DNA of 64,000 nucleotides from Extensimonas perlucida (GCF_007655255.1 NZ_VMYE01000005.1:1-64000), one strand, 5' to 3'; shown: positions 1 to 10,200, numbered from the stretch's first letter. Notes: generated by a model not told the origin, from the sequence alone. Numbers and translations: made by a program.

Positions 1-200
1 ATGTGCTCAAGACGCACCACTTTCATAGCGGGGAGGACTTGGAGCAGACTTTGTTGCGGTATGTGCAGCTCTACAACCACCACTTGCCCCAATCAGCCCT
101 GCAGAGCAAGACGCCTATGCAGGCTATACGTGGGTGGTACGATTCACACCCTCATTTGTTCCATCGGCGGCCTTATGATCGTCCGGGACTCGACACCTAG
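1..200 (+). CDS. IS481-like transposase, C-terminal part only
   Basis: The reading frame enters from the left edge and stops at a TAG at 198-200. It gives the last 65 or so residues of a DDE integrase-type transposase. The stretch RYVQLYNHHLPQSAL, followed by HPHLFHRRPYDRPG, is typical of the C-terminus of IS481/IS3-type integrase cores, after the catalytic Glu. The catalytic residues lie outside the window, so I cannot tell an intact copy from a remnant. A mobile element at this edge fits the accessory nature of the following 32 kb. I did not identify a terminal inverted repeat in the bases that follow. Confidence 0.7.
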   Translation, partial: VLKTHHFHSGEDLEQTLLRYVQLYNHHLPQSALQSKTPMQAIRGWYDSHPHLFHRRPYDRPGLDT

Positions 201-523
201 GTCCTGGAAATCCTCGAACCCATGGCGCTGAGCCAGTTGATCGATATCTGCTTGTGTGATCCGTTTCATGAAACGCTCCCAAGAATCGCTGTGATCCGTC
301 GTTGGGCGGACCAGGTCAGCTGTAACTATTCTTGATCGACAAAGCAGTGGCCTCCTGCACAAGTTTCAGTTAAGGACGTTTTTCTTCAGGTGCCAGTTGT
401 CGACAAAAAGTCCTTAGATGCACACGTTGCTCAAAAAATGAAAAATCGGTTGGTAACATTTCTGCGTGGTTCGATAAGAAGTCGAATCAACCGTCGGTTT
501 CATAGGTCAAGGAGCATCAAGCC
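201..523. other. Intergenic region, no gene recognised
   Basis: This stretch of 323 bases lies between the transposase fragment and the orphan gene at 524. Short reading frames exist but none has a ribosome-binding site or recognisable protein. The last part carries AAGGAGC about 10 bases before the ATG at 524, which serves as that gene's ribosome-binding site. I see no inverted repeat or tRNA. Confidence 0.5.
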
Positions 524-1096
524 ATGCAAGAAGTGAAAGTTGAGGTCCATCGTTTTATTGCCAATGACGACTACGCTGCCAAAGTTGCCTTTGGGGGTGA
601 TGGTGGTGAATGTCTGATTTCTCCTGCTTGGCTGCGCGATCAATACCCTAGTTTCGATCAGCTGAAGGCGGACGGGGAAGTGAATGCCGACGGATCGGTG
701 ACCATCGGGTACACGGTTGAGGTTGACGATGAAATCCGTCGACTCGTGTACAAAAATGGTATGGAAAATTTGGATATCGACTCCGAAGTCGAGCGCGCAG
801 GGATGTCGGGGTTTGAAGAGGTGGATGTGTACGAAATCCGCGTCACTGAAGAGATGCACGAGAAAGCCAAAAAAGCGGTTTTGAATGCGCTTCAAGGCTC
901 AGCCGCTGTCCGTAATCGAGAAGACGCCGATGTCCTTGAGGAAGCCATCCTCGCTTGGTATTGGGACCCCGATCGTGAAGAATGCGCCCGAATGCTCGAT
1001 GCGATTGAATACACTGTCGCTAACGACCGCGGAGCGATCGGTGAAGCAGATGTGTCTGCGTGGGAAGAGGCCACGGGCTATAGCGGCGCTGACTGA
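524..1096 (+). CDS. Acidic orphan protein (190 aa)
   Basis: I do not recognise a family. The protein has about 44 Asp/Glu against 18 Lys/Arg, a net charge near -26, spread along the whole length. There is no signal peptide, membrane segment or obvious catalytic motif. The start is supported by AAGGAGC upstream of the ATG. It stands alone, converging on the mobilization genes. Its acidity and its place in a defence island would allow a role such as a DNA-mimic or an interaction partner, but that is only a guess. The coding frame itself is well supported by length and start context. Confidence 0.65.
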   Translation: MQEVKVEVHRFIANDDYAAKVAFGGDGGECLISPAWLRDQYPSFDQLKADGEVNADGSVTIGYTVEVDDEIRRLVYKNGMENLDIDSEVERAGMSGFEEVDVYEIRVTEEMHEKAKKAVLNALQGSAAVRNREDADVLEEAILAWYWDPDREECARMLDAIEYTVANDRGAIGEADVSAWEEATGYSGAD

Positions 1097-1186
1097 CGAA
1101 GCAGAAAGAGATGACCGGTGCGACGTCAATACCACCGGAATTAACTTCGGTGGCGAACCTCGCCTTGCTCAAAATAGTGGGCCTTG

Positions 1187-1220
1187 AAAAGGCGGCGTAC
1201 TGATGTTCTGATACGCCGCC
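1187..1220 (-). terminator. Likely terminator of the mobilization operon
   Basis: Nine-base arms GGCGGCGTA (1191-1199) and TACGCCGCC (1212-1220) enclose a 12-base loop. On the minus strand the hairpin is followed by TTTT at 1190-1187, just past the relaxase stop at 1235, so it would end leftward transcription. Confidence 0.6.
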
Positions 1221-1234
1221 CTTGGTCTGAGGAG

Positions 1235-1945
1235 TCACTCATAACTCTCGAGTTTGTCCGCGCGGCGACGCCATTGGTCGTAATACTTCTCGAGCATTGG
1301 TGTCCCAGTGGATAGATTGAAGGCACTCGTACAAGCTGCTGCCACGTCAAAAAGCTGCCTGCTTGAAAACCTGAAGACATCCCAGACATCGCCACCAAAT
1401 ACCGGTGTCGCAATCACTGCGTGCACATGGATGTGCACTGTATCGCCGTGCACGACAAAAACAGCCGGCTGAGTCCCGCCCCACCCCAGAAAATCCAAGG
1501 CATCACGCGCAATGCGGATCGCGTTGGCTGCTGAAGATGCGTTTCGTCGCGGAGACTGGTGGTAATCCGCCGGGTTTCGAATCTCCGGTGATGCGATCGG
1601 CGCAAAGGCGAAGACGACATGCGCATACCAGTCGCGCGGCCGAGGCCGTCCCACACATGCTTTAAGGCCTCTACACCCCTCAATGCCCGCACACCTTTTT
1701 TGGCACACGCCTGCTTCGCGGATATAGAAATCGAATTGGTTGGCCAGGTCATCGGCGGCGGCTTCAACATCATTGCCCCAGGGCATCTGATTGAGGACAA
1801 GGTTATCGAGCTGCGGGGGGCCGAGCAGTCGATTCGATGCCGCATCTGCATCCGCTTTGGGCGTAAACAGATACTTGAACAGCCGACGCAAATCAGCCGG
1901 CCGTCTGGGCGACTTTCGCTTGAACCTGATGATCTTGATCAGCAC
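1235..1945 (-). CDS. Relaxase/mobilization protein, short form
   Basis: This 236-residue protein carries the histidine cluster of a DNA relaxase: HGDTVHIHVHAVIATP at about residues 166-181, with H171, H173 and H175 as candidate metal ligands. Tyr25, in FKYLF near the N-terminus, could be the nicking residue. Relaxases of the MOBP type use such a Tyr plus a three-His motif to cleave oriT and start conjugative transfer. At 236 residues only the relaxase domain is present, without a helicase or primase tail. The upstream gene is MobC-like and overlaps it by 7 bases, the classic mobC-mobA arrangement. It implies that the island is or was a mobilizable element. A vestigial protein is possible. Confidence 0.65.
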   Translation of the reverse strand: MLIKIIRFKRKSPRRPADLRRLFKYLFTPKADADAASNRLLGPPQLDNLVLNQMPWGNDVEAAADDLANQFDFYIREAGVCQKRCAGIEGCRGLKACVGRPRPRDWYAHVVFAFAPIASPEIRNPADYHQSPRRNASSAANAIRIARDALDFLGWGGTQPAVFVVHGDTVHIHVHAVIATPVFGGDVWDVFRFSSRQLFDVAAACTSAFNLSTGTPMLEKYYDQWRRRADKLESYE

Positions 1946-2400
1946 CCGTGGTCCTCGCGCAATTTGGCCAAGTGCAATCGAGCATCCAGATGAATTCGTG
2001 CCGTCTCTTCGATCAGTTTGGGGTCTGTCGGTGCCATGATCAACTGCTCAAGAAGAAAACCCAGCGCCAACAGCTGATTGGAGATATCCACAAGCTCTGC
2101 GGGTGGAACGATGGTTCTGTTTCGTGAAACCGCATTCCGGGCCCTGGGGTCCCAGACGTCGTCTTTGAGGCACCTCTGAACCGCTCCTGTCAGGAGATCG
2201 GAAAGGCTCGAATCGTGGCGCTGTGCTGCCATTTCGAGCTTTTTGCGCATCTGCTCTGGAACGTTGAAGTTCAGTTTGACCTTTCGCACCCCCCTTTGAC
2301 GGGGTTGGCTGACCCTTCTTTTTCTGGGTGATGCAGGTCCCTGCGGGCTGCCAGGTAACTCCTTTGCCGTTCTTTTTGGGGGTGTCTTGGGTTCAGTCAT
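1939..2400 (-). CDS. MobC-like relaxosome accessory / ribbon-helix-helix protein
   Basis: This 153-residue protein has a basic, Pro/Lys/Arg-rich first 45 residues. A ribbon-helix-helix-like segment follows (KVKLNFNVPEQMRKKLEMAA, then SLSDLLTGAVQRCL). The C-terminal half resembles MobC proteins, which contain helices around a conserved LxxLGxxLxQL pattern (here LLALGFLLEQL). MobC proteins bind oriT next to the relaxase cut site and help open the DNA. The overlap with the relaxase gene indicates cotranslation. The gene is divergent from the BREX regulator, so oriT may lie in the 332-base gap upstream, though I could not pin it down. Confidence 0.6.
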   Translation of the reverse strand: MTEPKTPPKRTAKELPGSPQGPASPRKRRVSQPRQRGVRKVKLNFNVPEQMRKKLEMAAQRHDSSLSDLLTGAVQRCLKDDVWDPRARNAVSRNRTIVPPAELVDISNQLLALGFLLEQLIMAPTDPKLIEETARIHLDARLHLAKLREDHGC

Positions 2401-2672
2401 GGCGCTTTTTGGATCGACTCTTGTCGTTCATTCTTGATCCTATATATCTTGCCATGCATCGACTCAGCGGCCCCATTGCGGTGGAGCCGATGACATGGTT
2501 CAGATCGGATCTGTGGCACGCATGTCGATGAGCGCTGAGCGGGGTGGTCCGACTCGATGCTCAGCTTCGCCGGGAGGCGGGTATGCGTTGAAGACTTCGT
2601 GGGCCGCCCGCAGCGTTGAATTTCGATCATGAATTGGGTCGACCGACTTGCCCCCCTCATGCGGGCATGGGG
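2401..2672. other. Divergent intergenic region between mob genes and BREX operon
   Basis: No supported gene lies here. It separates the leftward mobC start from the rightward BREX regulator, so it must carry the leftward promoter and could hold oriT or operators for the HTH protein. Short open frames lack ribosome-binding sites. I did not find a clear inverted repeat that I could call an operator. Confidence 0.4.
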
Positions 2673-2701
2673 TTGTGCGTAAATCAGCGTTTTGTTATGC
2701 T
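2673..2701 (+). promoter_or_regulatory. Candidate sigma-70 promoter of the BREX operon
   Basis: TTGTGC at 2673-2678 and TATGCT at 2696-2701 are separated by exactly 17 bases and lie about 32 bases before the chosen ATG at 2733. Each hexamer matches the consensus at four of six positions. This is the only good promoter-like pair I noticed ahead of the operon. The small HTH protein encoded first is a plausible regulator acting here. Confidence 0.45.
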
Positions 2702-2732
2702 GCGCAACACCCCGCCATTTTTGGGATATGCC

Positions 2733-2954
2733 ATGGTCCGCTGTCACCTGTCGACCCTTATGGGGCGCGACAAGCTTCGAATCTCTGACGTTTCGCGCCT
2801 GACCGGCCTGAACCGCAGCACGGTCACGTCCCTTTACAAGGAGACAGTGACACGTATCGATGTCGCGGCCATCGATGCTCTGTGCAGCCTGTTTCGTTGC
2901 TCCGTAGGCGAACTCTTCGAGCACGTGCCCGACCCTGACGGGAGTGCACCATGA
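2733..2954 (+). CDS. Cro/C1-type HTH transcriptional regulator (73 aa)
   Basis: This is a single helix-turn-helix domain of the XRE/Cro type. The pattern ISDVSRLTGLNRSTVTSLYK is the HTH core, followed by a helical cap (IDALCSLFRCSVGELFE) typical of the short HTH_26-like family. I chose the ATG at 2733 because it gives a domain-sized protein starting MVRCHLSTLM, as is common in this family. The earlier ATG at 2616 would add 39 residues without similarity. The stop overlaps the pglW start in ATGA. As first gene of the operon it is likely an autoregulator of BREX expression. Confidence 0.8.
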   Translation: MVRCHLSTLMGRDKLRISDVSRLTGLNRSTVTSLYKETVTRIDVAAIDALCSLFRCSVGELFEHVPDPDGSAP

Positions 2955-5900
2955 CTCTCAGCGCATCCCGCTGGCATGTGATCGCGGAATCCAGCTTTGC
3001 CTGGGAGCGTGAGGCGCTTGAGTGGCTGCGGGCCAATCTGCCCGACCGAGATTCCTGGCATGTCTGGACCAACTTTGAGTTCATCGACGACGAAGGCAAA
3101 GTCAACGAAGTCGATGCACTGGTGCTTTCGCCGGCTGGCCTTTTCCTGGTCGAGATCAAGAGCCGCCCGGGGGTGCTGCGTGGTGATGCCCACAGTTGGA
3201 CGTGGACCACGGACGGCCGCAGCTTTACCTACGACAACCCCCTGATCCTGGCTAACCGCAAGGCCAAACGTTTGGCCAGTTTGCTGCGCCGTCAACCGGC
3301 CATCGTGAAGGCCAAGGTCAGGTTACCGTTTGTCGAGCCTGCTATCTTCTTGTCCTCGTCCAGCCTGGCCTGCCAGTTGGAGGGCCTTGCCAAGACGGCG
3401 GCATACCAGAGGGGGCGGCCAGGGGCGCTGGACGACCCAGGCATCGTCGGGGCCCTCAGCAATGGCATCACCTCGCGTGCCACAACCCCTGTTGACTCCA
3501 CCCAGGCTCGCGCCATCGGCCGAGCGGTGATTGAGGCCGGCATTCGCCCCTCCAACAAGCATCGCCAGGTCGGTGATTACAAGCTCACCAAGCTCATGGC
3601 CGAGGGCGATGGCTTTCAAGATTGGGAAGCCAGTCACGTCAGCGTAGACACGATACAGCGTCGTGTGCGCATCTACACCGTCGCATCTGCGTCGTCGCCG
3701 GAGGCTCGGGCTGCCCGGCTTCGCCAGGCGCGTCGCGAATTCGAGGTGCTCGAGGGCATAGACCACCCCGGCATCCTGCGCGTCAACGACCTGAAGGAAA
3801 CCGAGCTCGGCCCGGCGCTGATCTTTGATCACGATCCCAAGGCCGTTCGGCTGGACCACCTGCTGCGGGAGAGAGGTAAGACCCTCACGATCACGCAGCG
3901 CCTGCAGATGGTCCGCGATATCGCAGAGACCCTGAAGTACGCCCACTCCAAGCGCCTGTACCACCGTGCCCTCGGGCCGCAAAGCATCACGGTCCATGGC
4001 TTGGACAGCGGCGCCATGCAGCTGCGGCTCATGAACTGGCAAACCGCCTCACGCAACGTTGGCGGCTCCAGCTCTCCCAACACCGTCCACCGCACGACCG
4101 GGACCCAACACGTTGAGGACTACGTCGAGGATCTGGGCTTGCTGTATCTGGCTCCCGAAACCACACGGGCCGACCCCGCGCAGGGTGCCAGCCTGGACGT
4201 CTTTTCCCTGGGCTGCATCGCTTTCTACATCTTCAGCGGCCAACCACCGGCCGAGTCCACTTTGGAGTTGTCAGAAAAGCTGCGAGTGGGCCAGGGCCTG
4301 CGCTTGTCCGACACCATGGACGGCTGCGGCGCCAAGCAGCAGGACCTGATCCAGTTCGCCACTGCACCGGACCTGCTGGCTCGGTACGACACGATTCAAG
4401 GCTTTTTGGACGATCTGGATGCGGTCGAAGATGAGCTGACCGCGCCTGATCCTGAGACAACGAAGGATCCGAGCATCGCCAGTACCAATGACCGGCTGGA
4501 AGGCGGGTTCACGGTCATCAAACGCATGGGGCGGGGCTCATCCAGCGACGTCTTGCTGGTCCGCCGTGACGACAGCGACGACGAATCCATCCTCAAGGTC
4601 GCGTGCGACATCGCTCACAACGACCGTCTGGTTGCTGAGGGCGAAGTCCTTGCCCGCCTGCACCACCAGAATATCGTGGCCCACCGAGAGACCCTCACCG
4701 TCTCTGGGCGTACTGCCCTGCTGCTAAAGAGCGCAGGTGCCAAGACGTTGGCCGAAAAGCTCAAAGAAGAAGGGCGCCTGTCGCTGGACATGCTGCAGCG
4801 GTTTGGTGAGGAGCTGATCGAAGCGGTGAACTACCTCGAGTCCGAAGGGGTGGCGCACCGGGACATCAAGCCCGAAAACATCGGCATCGCTGAGAGTCGC
4901 ACGCGAAAACTGCAGCTCGTCCTGTTCGACTTCTCCCTGTGTCGCACGCCGGCGGAAAACATCACTGCCGGCACCCACCCATATCTGGATCCCTTCCTGT
5001 CTCTCCGCCGGCCGCCGCGCTGGGACCTCTACGCCGAGCGTTTCGCGCTGGCTGTCACGCTGTACGAAATGGCCGTGGGCCAGCCGCCTGTGTGGGGTGA
5101 CGGACAAACGTCTCCGGCCATGCTCGACGTCGAAGCCACCATCGAGCGCGATGTCTTCGATCCCGTAACGCGTGAAGGCTTTGCGAAGTTCTTCGAAAAG
5201 GCGCTGCGGCGCGATTTCCGCGAGCGTTTCGACAACGCTGAGGAGATGCTCCGCGCTTGGCGGGACATCTTCGCCGCGCGAAGCACCGTTCACCCGAGTG
5301 ATTCGCCATCGGAAACTGGCCTGGCCGCCATCGCCCCTACGGCGACGCCTCAGACCACGATGGCCGAACTGGGCTACAGCCTCGAAGCTCAGGATGTCCT
5401 GGAGCGCATGGGCGTTCACAACGCGCGCGAGTTACTCGCTGTCGATCGTGTTCGATTTCGATACCTCAAGGGCGTCGGCGACAAGATTCGCAAAGAGATT
5501 CGGCTCACGGCGAAGGAGCTTGCCCGCCTGCGGCCCGACCTGACCCAGGGCCGCAGCGTTGCGCACGACGCCGACGAAGAAGTCGAAGGCGCAGTCAGCG
5601 TCAACGAATTGGCCGCCCAACTGTTGCCGCGCCGCCCGGCGGGTGATGACCGGCCCGAAGAGGCTGCCCTCGCGCACTACCTTGGGCTGGACGACACCGT
5701 GAAGGCTGGCACCTGGCCCAGCTTGGGTGATTCTGCTCAGGCCGGCGAAGTCGATCGGGCTACGTTGACCGCCACCCTGATCAAGGCGCGAGAGCGATGG
5801 CTCAAGACCCCGGCTTTCACCGAGCTGCGGCAACAGATGGACTCTCTGGTGCGCAGCCAGGGCCATGTGATGAGCGCGCAGGAAGCCGCTTTGGCCCTGC

Positions 5901-7228
5901 TGGCCTTGCGAGGCTGTGCCTCGCAAGACGACACCGAGCGGATGCGCCAGGCCACGGCTGTGCTGCGGGCAGCCATCGAGGCGGAGGCGCATCTCGATCA
6001 GCCCCGTTTCGAAGCCTTCGACCACCAGCCCTATTTGCTGATCGCCAGCGCCGCCCCCTGGGCCGAGTACGCGCGCCAACTGGGTACCGCGGCCGATGCA
6101 TGTGCGCTGGCAGACCCCTTGCTGCCGCCAGCCCGGGTGTTGGAGATGCTGGAAGGCGTAGCCATGCCGTCCCCGGACCAGTTGGGTGGCGTCACCCCCA
6201 TGCCACTCACGCCAACGCGCCTGCTGCGTCTGGCAGCGTCCGCATCCCGCAAGGCGGCCGTCTCCAGCCGGCAGGAAATGTATGCCCGCGGCATGGCGCC
6301 CATCCAAGCGCTGCGACAGTCCTTAGGTGCCTTGGTGGGAGCTCCAGAGCTCAAAGTCAAGGACATTCAGGATCGTGTGCGTGGCCGCTACCCAGAGGCC
6401 TCCCCACTGCCTGATCGGCCTGCGCTGGATCGACTGCTGGAAGAGGCCGGCGCACCGTTGACCTGGGACATCACCGCAGCGGGCGGCCGGGGTGCTTACC
6501 GATTGGCCACCCTGGGCAGTGCCCAGACCGCCGGTACTACCACCCAATTCTCCAGGCACGCCACGCTTCAAACCCTTCATGTGATGGGCGATGGCGACGC
6601 CACCGAGGCCGCAGCAGTCGAAGAACGCTTGATTCGGTCGCTGGATCAGGGCGGGCTTTTGGTCTTGACGGTCCACCCGCGGATCGCGCGGCATGCCGAG
6701 GCTGAATTGCTCCGCCGCTTCGGTGAATCCGAAACGCCATCGACCAACCCCATTAAGCGGATCAACTTCGATGCCCTGCTGCTGTCGGCACTGCGCGAAC
6801 AGGCCCAAGCCCTGAAGGTGGACTGGAACGTCGTACTCCAGGCGGACGCCGCCGACCGAGGCAGCCGCCATTGGACGAACCTGCAGCGCCTGGTGCAGCG
6901 CACTTTGCCCACCTTGCGCGCAGCCCTACTCAACAGCCCGTCACCCGTTCTGCTGGTCTGCGCAGGGCTGCTTGCGCGGTACGACCTGATGTCGCTGGTC
7001 ACTGAGCTGGAGTCAAACGCAGGCCGGCCGGGTCACACGCCCACTGTGTGGCTGCTGCTGCCCACCAGCCACCAGGGGCTGCCCGTGATCGACGGTGTGG
7101 CCGTGCCACTGGTCAACAACATCAACAACACCCGCACTCTGGCTTTGCCGCAGGCGTGGGTGGAAAACAAACACAGAGCGAAAAACGGGCTGCTTGCCAG
7201 CAGCCTTGTTCGTTCGTCCGACTCCTGA
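2951..7228 (+). CDS. pglW: BREX type 2 protein PglW: NERD + tandem kinase-like domains
   Basis: This 1425-residue protein defines type 2 BREX. Residues 10-130 form a NERD nuclease-related domain (EVDALVLSPAGLFLVEIKS). Two protein-kinase folds follow. The first (about 215-490) has HRA in place of the HRD catalytic motif (YHRALGPQSITV near residue 338) and no DFG, so it looks like a pseudokinase. The second (about 515-780) keeps a Gly-rich loop (MGRGSSSDVLLV), a Lys (SILKVA), HRDIKPEN near residue 636 and DFS instead of DFG, so it may be active. A helix-hairpin-helix-like segment (LKGVGDKIRKEI) follows near 840, then a long helical tail. Pgl kinases are thought to control the methylase/ATPase components after infection. 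The ATGA overlap with the HTH gene couples the two. Confidence 0.9.
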   Translation: MTLSASRWHVIAESSFAWEREALEWLRANLPDRDSWHVWTNFEFIDDEGKVNEVDALVLSPAGLFLVEIKSRPGVLRGDAHSWTWTTDGRSFTYDNPLILANRKAKRLASLLRRQPAIVKAKVRLPFVEPAIFLSSSSLACQLEGLAKTAAYQRGRPGALDDPGIVGALSNGITSRATTPVDSTQARAIGRAVIEAGIRPSNKHRQVGDYKLTKLMAEGDGFQDWEASHVSVDTIQRRVRIYTVASASSPEARAARLRQARREFEVLEGIDHPGILRVNDLKETELGPALIFDHDPKAVRLDHLLRERGKTLTITQRLQMVRDIAETLKYAHSKRLYHRALGPQSITVHGLDSGAMQLRLMNWQTASRNVGGSSSPNTVHRTTGTQHVEDYVEDLGLLYLAPETTRADPAQGASLDVFSLGCIAFYIFSGQPPAESTLELSEKLRVGQGLRLSDTMDGCGAKQQDLIQFATAPDLLARYDTIQGFLDDLDAVEDELTAPDPETTKDPSIASTNDRLEGGFTVIKRMGRGSSSDVLLVRRDDSDDESILKVACDIAHNDRLVAEGEVLARLHHQNIVAHRETLTVSGRTALLLKSAGAKTLAEKLKEEGRLSLDMLQRFGEELIEAVNYLESEGVAHRDIKPENIGIAESRTRKLQLVLFDFSLCRTPAENITAGTHPYLDPFLSLRRPPRWDLYAERFALAVTLYEMAVGQPPVWGDGQTSPAMLDVEATIERDVFDPVTREGFAKFFEKALRRDFRERFDNAEEMLRAWRDIFAARSTVHPSDSPSETGLAAIAPTATPQTTMAELGYSLEAQDVLERMGVHNARELLAVDRVRFRYLKGVGDKIRKEIRLTAKELARLRPDLTQGRSVAHDADEEVEGAVSVNELAAQLLPRRPAGDDRPEEAALAHYLGLDDTVKAGTWPSLGDSAQAGEVDRATLTATLIKARERWLKTPAFTELRQQMDSLVRSQGHVMSAQEAALALLALRGCASQDDTERMRQATAVLRAAIEAEAHLDQPRFEAFDHQPYLLIASAAPWAEYARQLGTAADACALADPLLPPARVLEMLEGVAMPSPDQLGGVTPMPLTPTRLLRLAASASRKAAVSSRQEMYARGMAPIQALRQSLGALVGAPELKVKDIQDRVRGRYPEASPLPDRPALDRLLEEAGAPLTWDITAAGGRGAYRLATLGSAQTAGTTTQFSRHATLQTLHVMGDGDATEAAAVEERLIRSLDQGGLLVLTVHPRIARHAEAELLRRFGESETPSTNPIKRINFDALLLSALREQAQALKVDWNVVLQADAADRGSRHWTNLQRLVQRTLPTLRAALLNSPSPVLLVCAGLLARYDLMSLVTELESNAGRPGHTPTVWLLLPTSHQGLPVIDGVAVPLVNNINNTRTLALPQAWVENKHRAKNGLLASSLVRSSDS

Positions 7229-7239
7229 AAGACCCTGAC

Positions 7240-10200
7240 GTGATCAACGCCACCCCACTGCTTTCAGACCTGACCAAGCTGCTCAAGCGCCTGGAAGGCG
7301 ATTTGCTGGAACGGATCGAGCAGACACCGCCGCTGAAAGCCAGCCTGCAGACCGAATGGCAAGCCGCGCGCGATGCGGACCGTTGCAACGAACCCTTCGA
7401 AACCTGGGCTGACCAGGTCATCACCCAGGCCGGCGTGCACTGGCTGCTGAGCTGTGTGTTCCTGCGTTTCATCGAAGACAACCAGCTGGTCGACCGGCCT
7501 TGGCTGGGGGGGACACCCGAGTCTGGGCGACTGGAGCTGGCGCGAGACCGGCACCACGCTTACTTTCAGGCCTACCCGCAGGAAAGCGACCGCGAGTACC
7601 TGCTGGCCGCCTTCCGTGAGGCTGGGGCGCTTCCCGGCCTGCACACCTTCTTTGACGAGGCCCACAACCCGGTCTTCCGCTTGGGCATCAGCGGTGACGC
7701 CGCCATGGCTCTGCGCCAGTTCTGGCAGCAGGTGGATCCCAGTACGGGCCTACTGGTGCACGACTTCACCGATCCGTCTTGGAACACCCGTTTCTTGGGT
7801 GACCTTTACCAGGATCTGTCGGAAGCTACGCGCAAGCGCTACGCCCTGCTGCAGACGCCTGAGTTTGTGGAGGAGTTCATCCTTGACCGGACGCTCACGC
7901 CCGCCATACGGGAGTTCGGCTACCGCGAGGTGCGGATGATCGACCCCACCTGCGGCTCTGGCCACTTCTTGCTGGGTGGCTTTCACCGCATGTTGGCCGA
8001 ATGGCAACGCAATGAGCCGAGCCGTAACTTAGTGGACGTGGCGCAAAAGGCACTGGACGCAGTCGCAGGGGTGGATCTCAACCCCTTTGCTGTGGCGATT
8101 TCCCGTTTCCGGCTGTTCGTGGCAGCCTTGCAGGCGTCTGGTGTTCATCGTCTGGTCAACGCGCACGACTTCAAGGTACACGTGGCTATCGGCGACAGCC
8201 TGCTTCACGGCACCCGTTTTGGCTTGACGCAGAGCCAGGAGTTGTTTGATGAGGCCGAGAGTCATGCCGATACGGGTCTAGCGCACGCGTACGCCAGCGA
8301 AGACTTGGCCGAGGTGCAGCGCATCCTGGGCCGCCAGTACCACGCGGTGGTGGGTAACCCGCCGTACATCGTGGTCAAGGACGCGGCGCTCAATGCGGCT
8401 TACCGCCGAAAGTACGTCAGCTGCCATCGTCAATATTCGCTGGGTGCCCCATTTACGGAGCGGTTCTTTGAGTTGGCCGTGACTGGGGTAAATGGCCGCA
8501 GCGCTGGCTTCGTTGGCCTGATAACAGCTAACAGCTTCATGACGCGTGAATTCGGTAGCAAGCTGATCGAGCAGGTACTTCCTCGACTGGACCTGACCCA
8601 TGTTGTCGACACCTCTGGAGCCTATATTCCCGGCCACGGTACGCCAACCGTGATTTTGTTCGGACGTCACCGCACACCCATTGATGAGGTTGTACGGACT
8701 GTCATGGGGATCAAGGGTGAGCCGAGCACTCCAGACCAACCAGCCAGGGGTCAAGTTTGGACGTCTATCGTCAGTCAAATTGATCGAGTCAATAGCGAGA
8801 GCGCCTTTGTCAGCGTGGTTGATACGTCTCGGTCGACTTTTTCTAAACATCCGTGGAGTCTTGGTGGCGGAGGCATTGCAGAAGTAACGCGCGCAATAGA
8901 AGAGTATTCCAGTCGGCGACTTGCGGAAGTTTCCGATGTGTTTAGCGGAACTGGTCGTACGAGCGCTGACGATGTTTTGACGGCGCCTGCTGAAGCGTTT
9001 TTCCGAACTGGTCTTACTAACGATATCAATCCGTTGGTCGAGGGTGATCAGATTCGAGATTGGAGTATCGCTGAGCGAGATGCGATTCTGACCCCTTATT
9101 CAGAAAGCGGTCTAAAGACTCTTGATGAGATTCCCTCGGCTTTGCGATGGATGTGGCCTGCGCGCACTGTAATGGCCAATCGAATGGCTTTTGGAAACAA
9201 GACCTATCTCGAGGAGGGGCGGCCCTGGTGGGCCTGGCATCAAATAAGTCTTGGTCGGCTCAATTACCCTTACGCGATAGCCTTTGCATTCGTGGCCACC
9301 CACAACCATTTTGTTCTTGATCGAGGTGGAAAGGTATTTAAGCAGTCAGCTCCAGTCATCAGATTGCCGAAAGTTGCCACTGAGATTGATTACCTGGGTC
9401 TACTGGGTCTACTGAATTCTTCGGTGGCATGTTTTTGGCTGAAGCAGGTTTCATTCAATAAAGGAGACTCTACTGACTCGAAAGGGGCAAGAACAACGGG
9501 TGATTCCGCTTTTGATACCTACGAATTTGCTTCAACAAAGGTTGCTGAATTTCCACTGTGCGATGGGCGGCCACTCAAAGCTTCAAGAGCTCTTGATAAT
9601 CAAGCGATAAAAATCGCTGAACTGCAACCCGCTGCGCTGCTCCGCAACGGGGTGTTGCCAACGCGCTTTAGCTTGGATGAGGCTTGTCGCCAAGCCGCTC
9701 TGGAGCGCCGTCAAATGGTTGCAGCCCAAGAGGACTTGGACTGGTGTTGTTATCGGTTGTATGGCCTCTTGCCAGAAGAAGTTAGAGATGACGAGGTTGA
9801 ATTTGGAGACCCCGTGGAAGTGGCGCCTGGTGAGCGTGCCTTTGAAATTGTGCTCGCTCGTAAACTGGCAAATGGAGAAGAGCAATCTACTTGGTTTGAA
9901 CGCCACGACATTAAGCCTGTTACCGAATTGCCCGGGCATTGGTCTGAAAGCTACCGTCGCGTGGTTTCGCGTCGAATCGAGCTGATTGAAAACAATCAGA
10001 TCATTGGTTTGATTGAGCGCCCCGAGTACAAGCGTCGATGGAACACACCCGCCTGGGAAGACCTTGAACAGACTGCGCTGCGCAGCTGGCTGCTGGACCG
10101 ACTGGAGGCACCTGCTCTTTGGCCAGCTGGCGCAGAGCAGCCGGCGCAGCTCACCAGTACAAGCAGGCTGGCCGAGGCCGTGGTGCGTGATGCCGATTTC

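Noticed and set aside
144-362. A 72-residue leftward frame near the IS fragment
   Set aside because: It overlaps the transposase frame and has neither a ribosome-binding site nor a recognisable fold.
7048-7239. Longer PglX start
   Set aside because: These codons overlap the end of pglW in another frame and show shadow-type composition. The GTG at 7240 starts a typical helical N-terminus.
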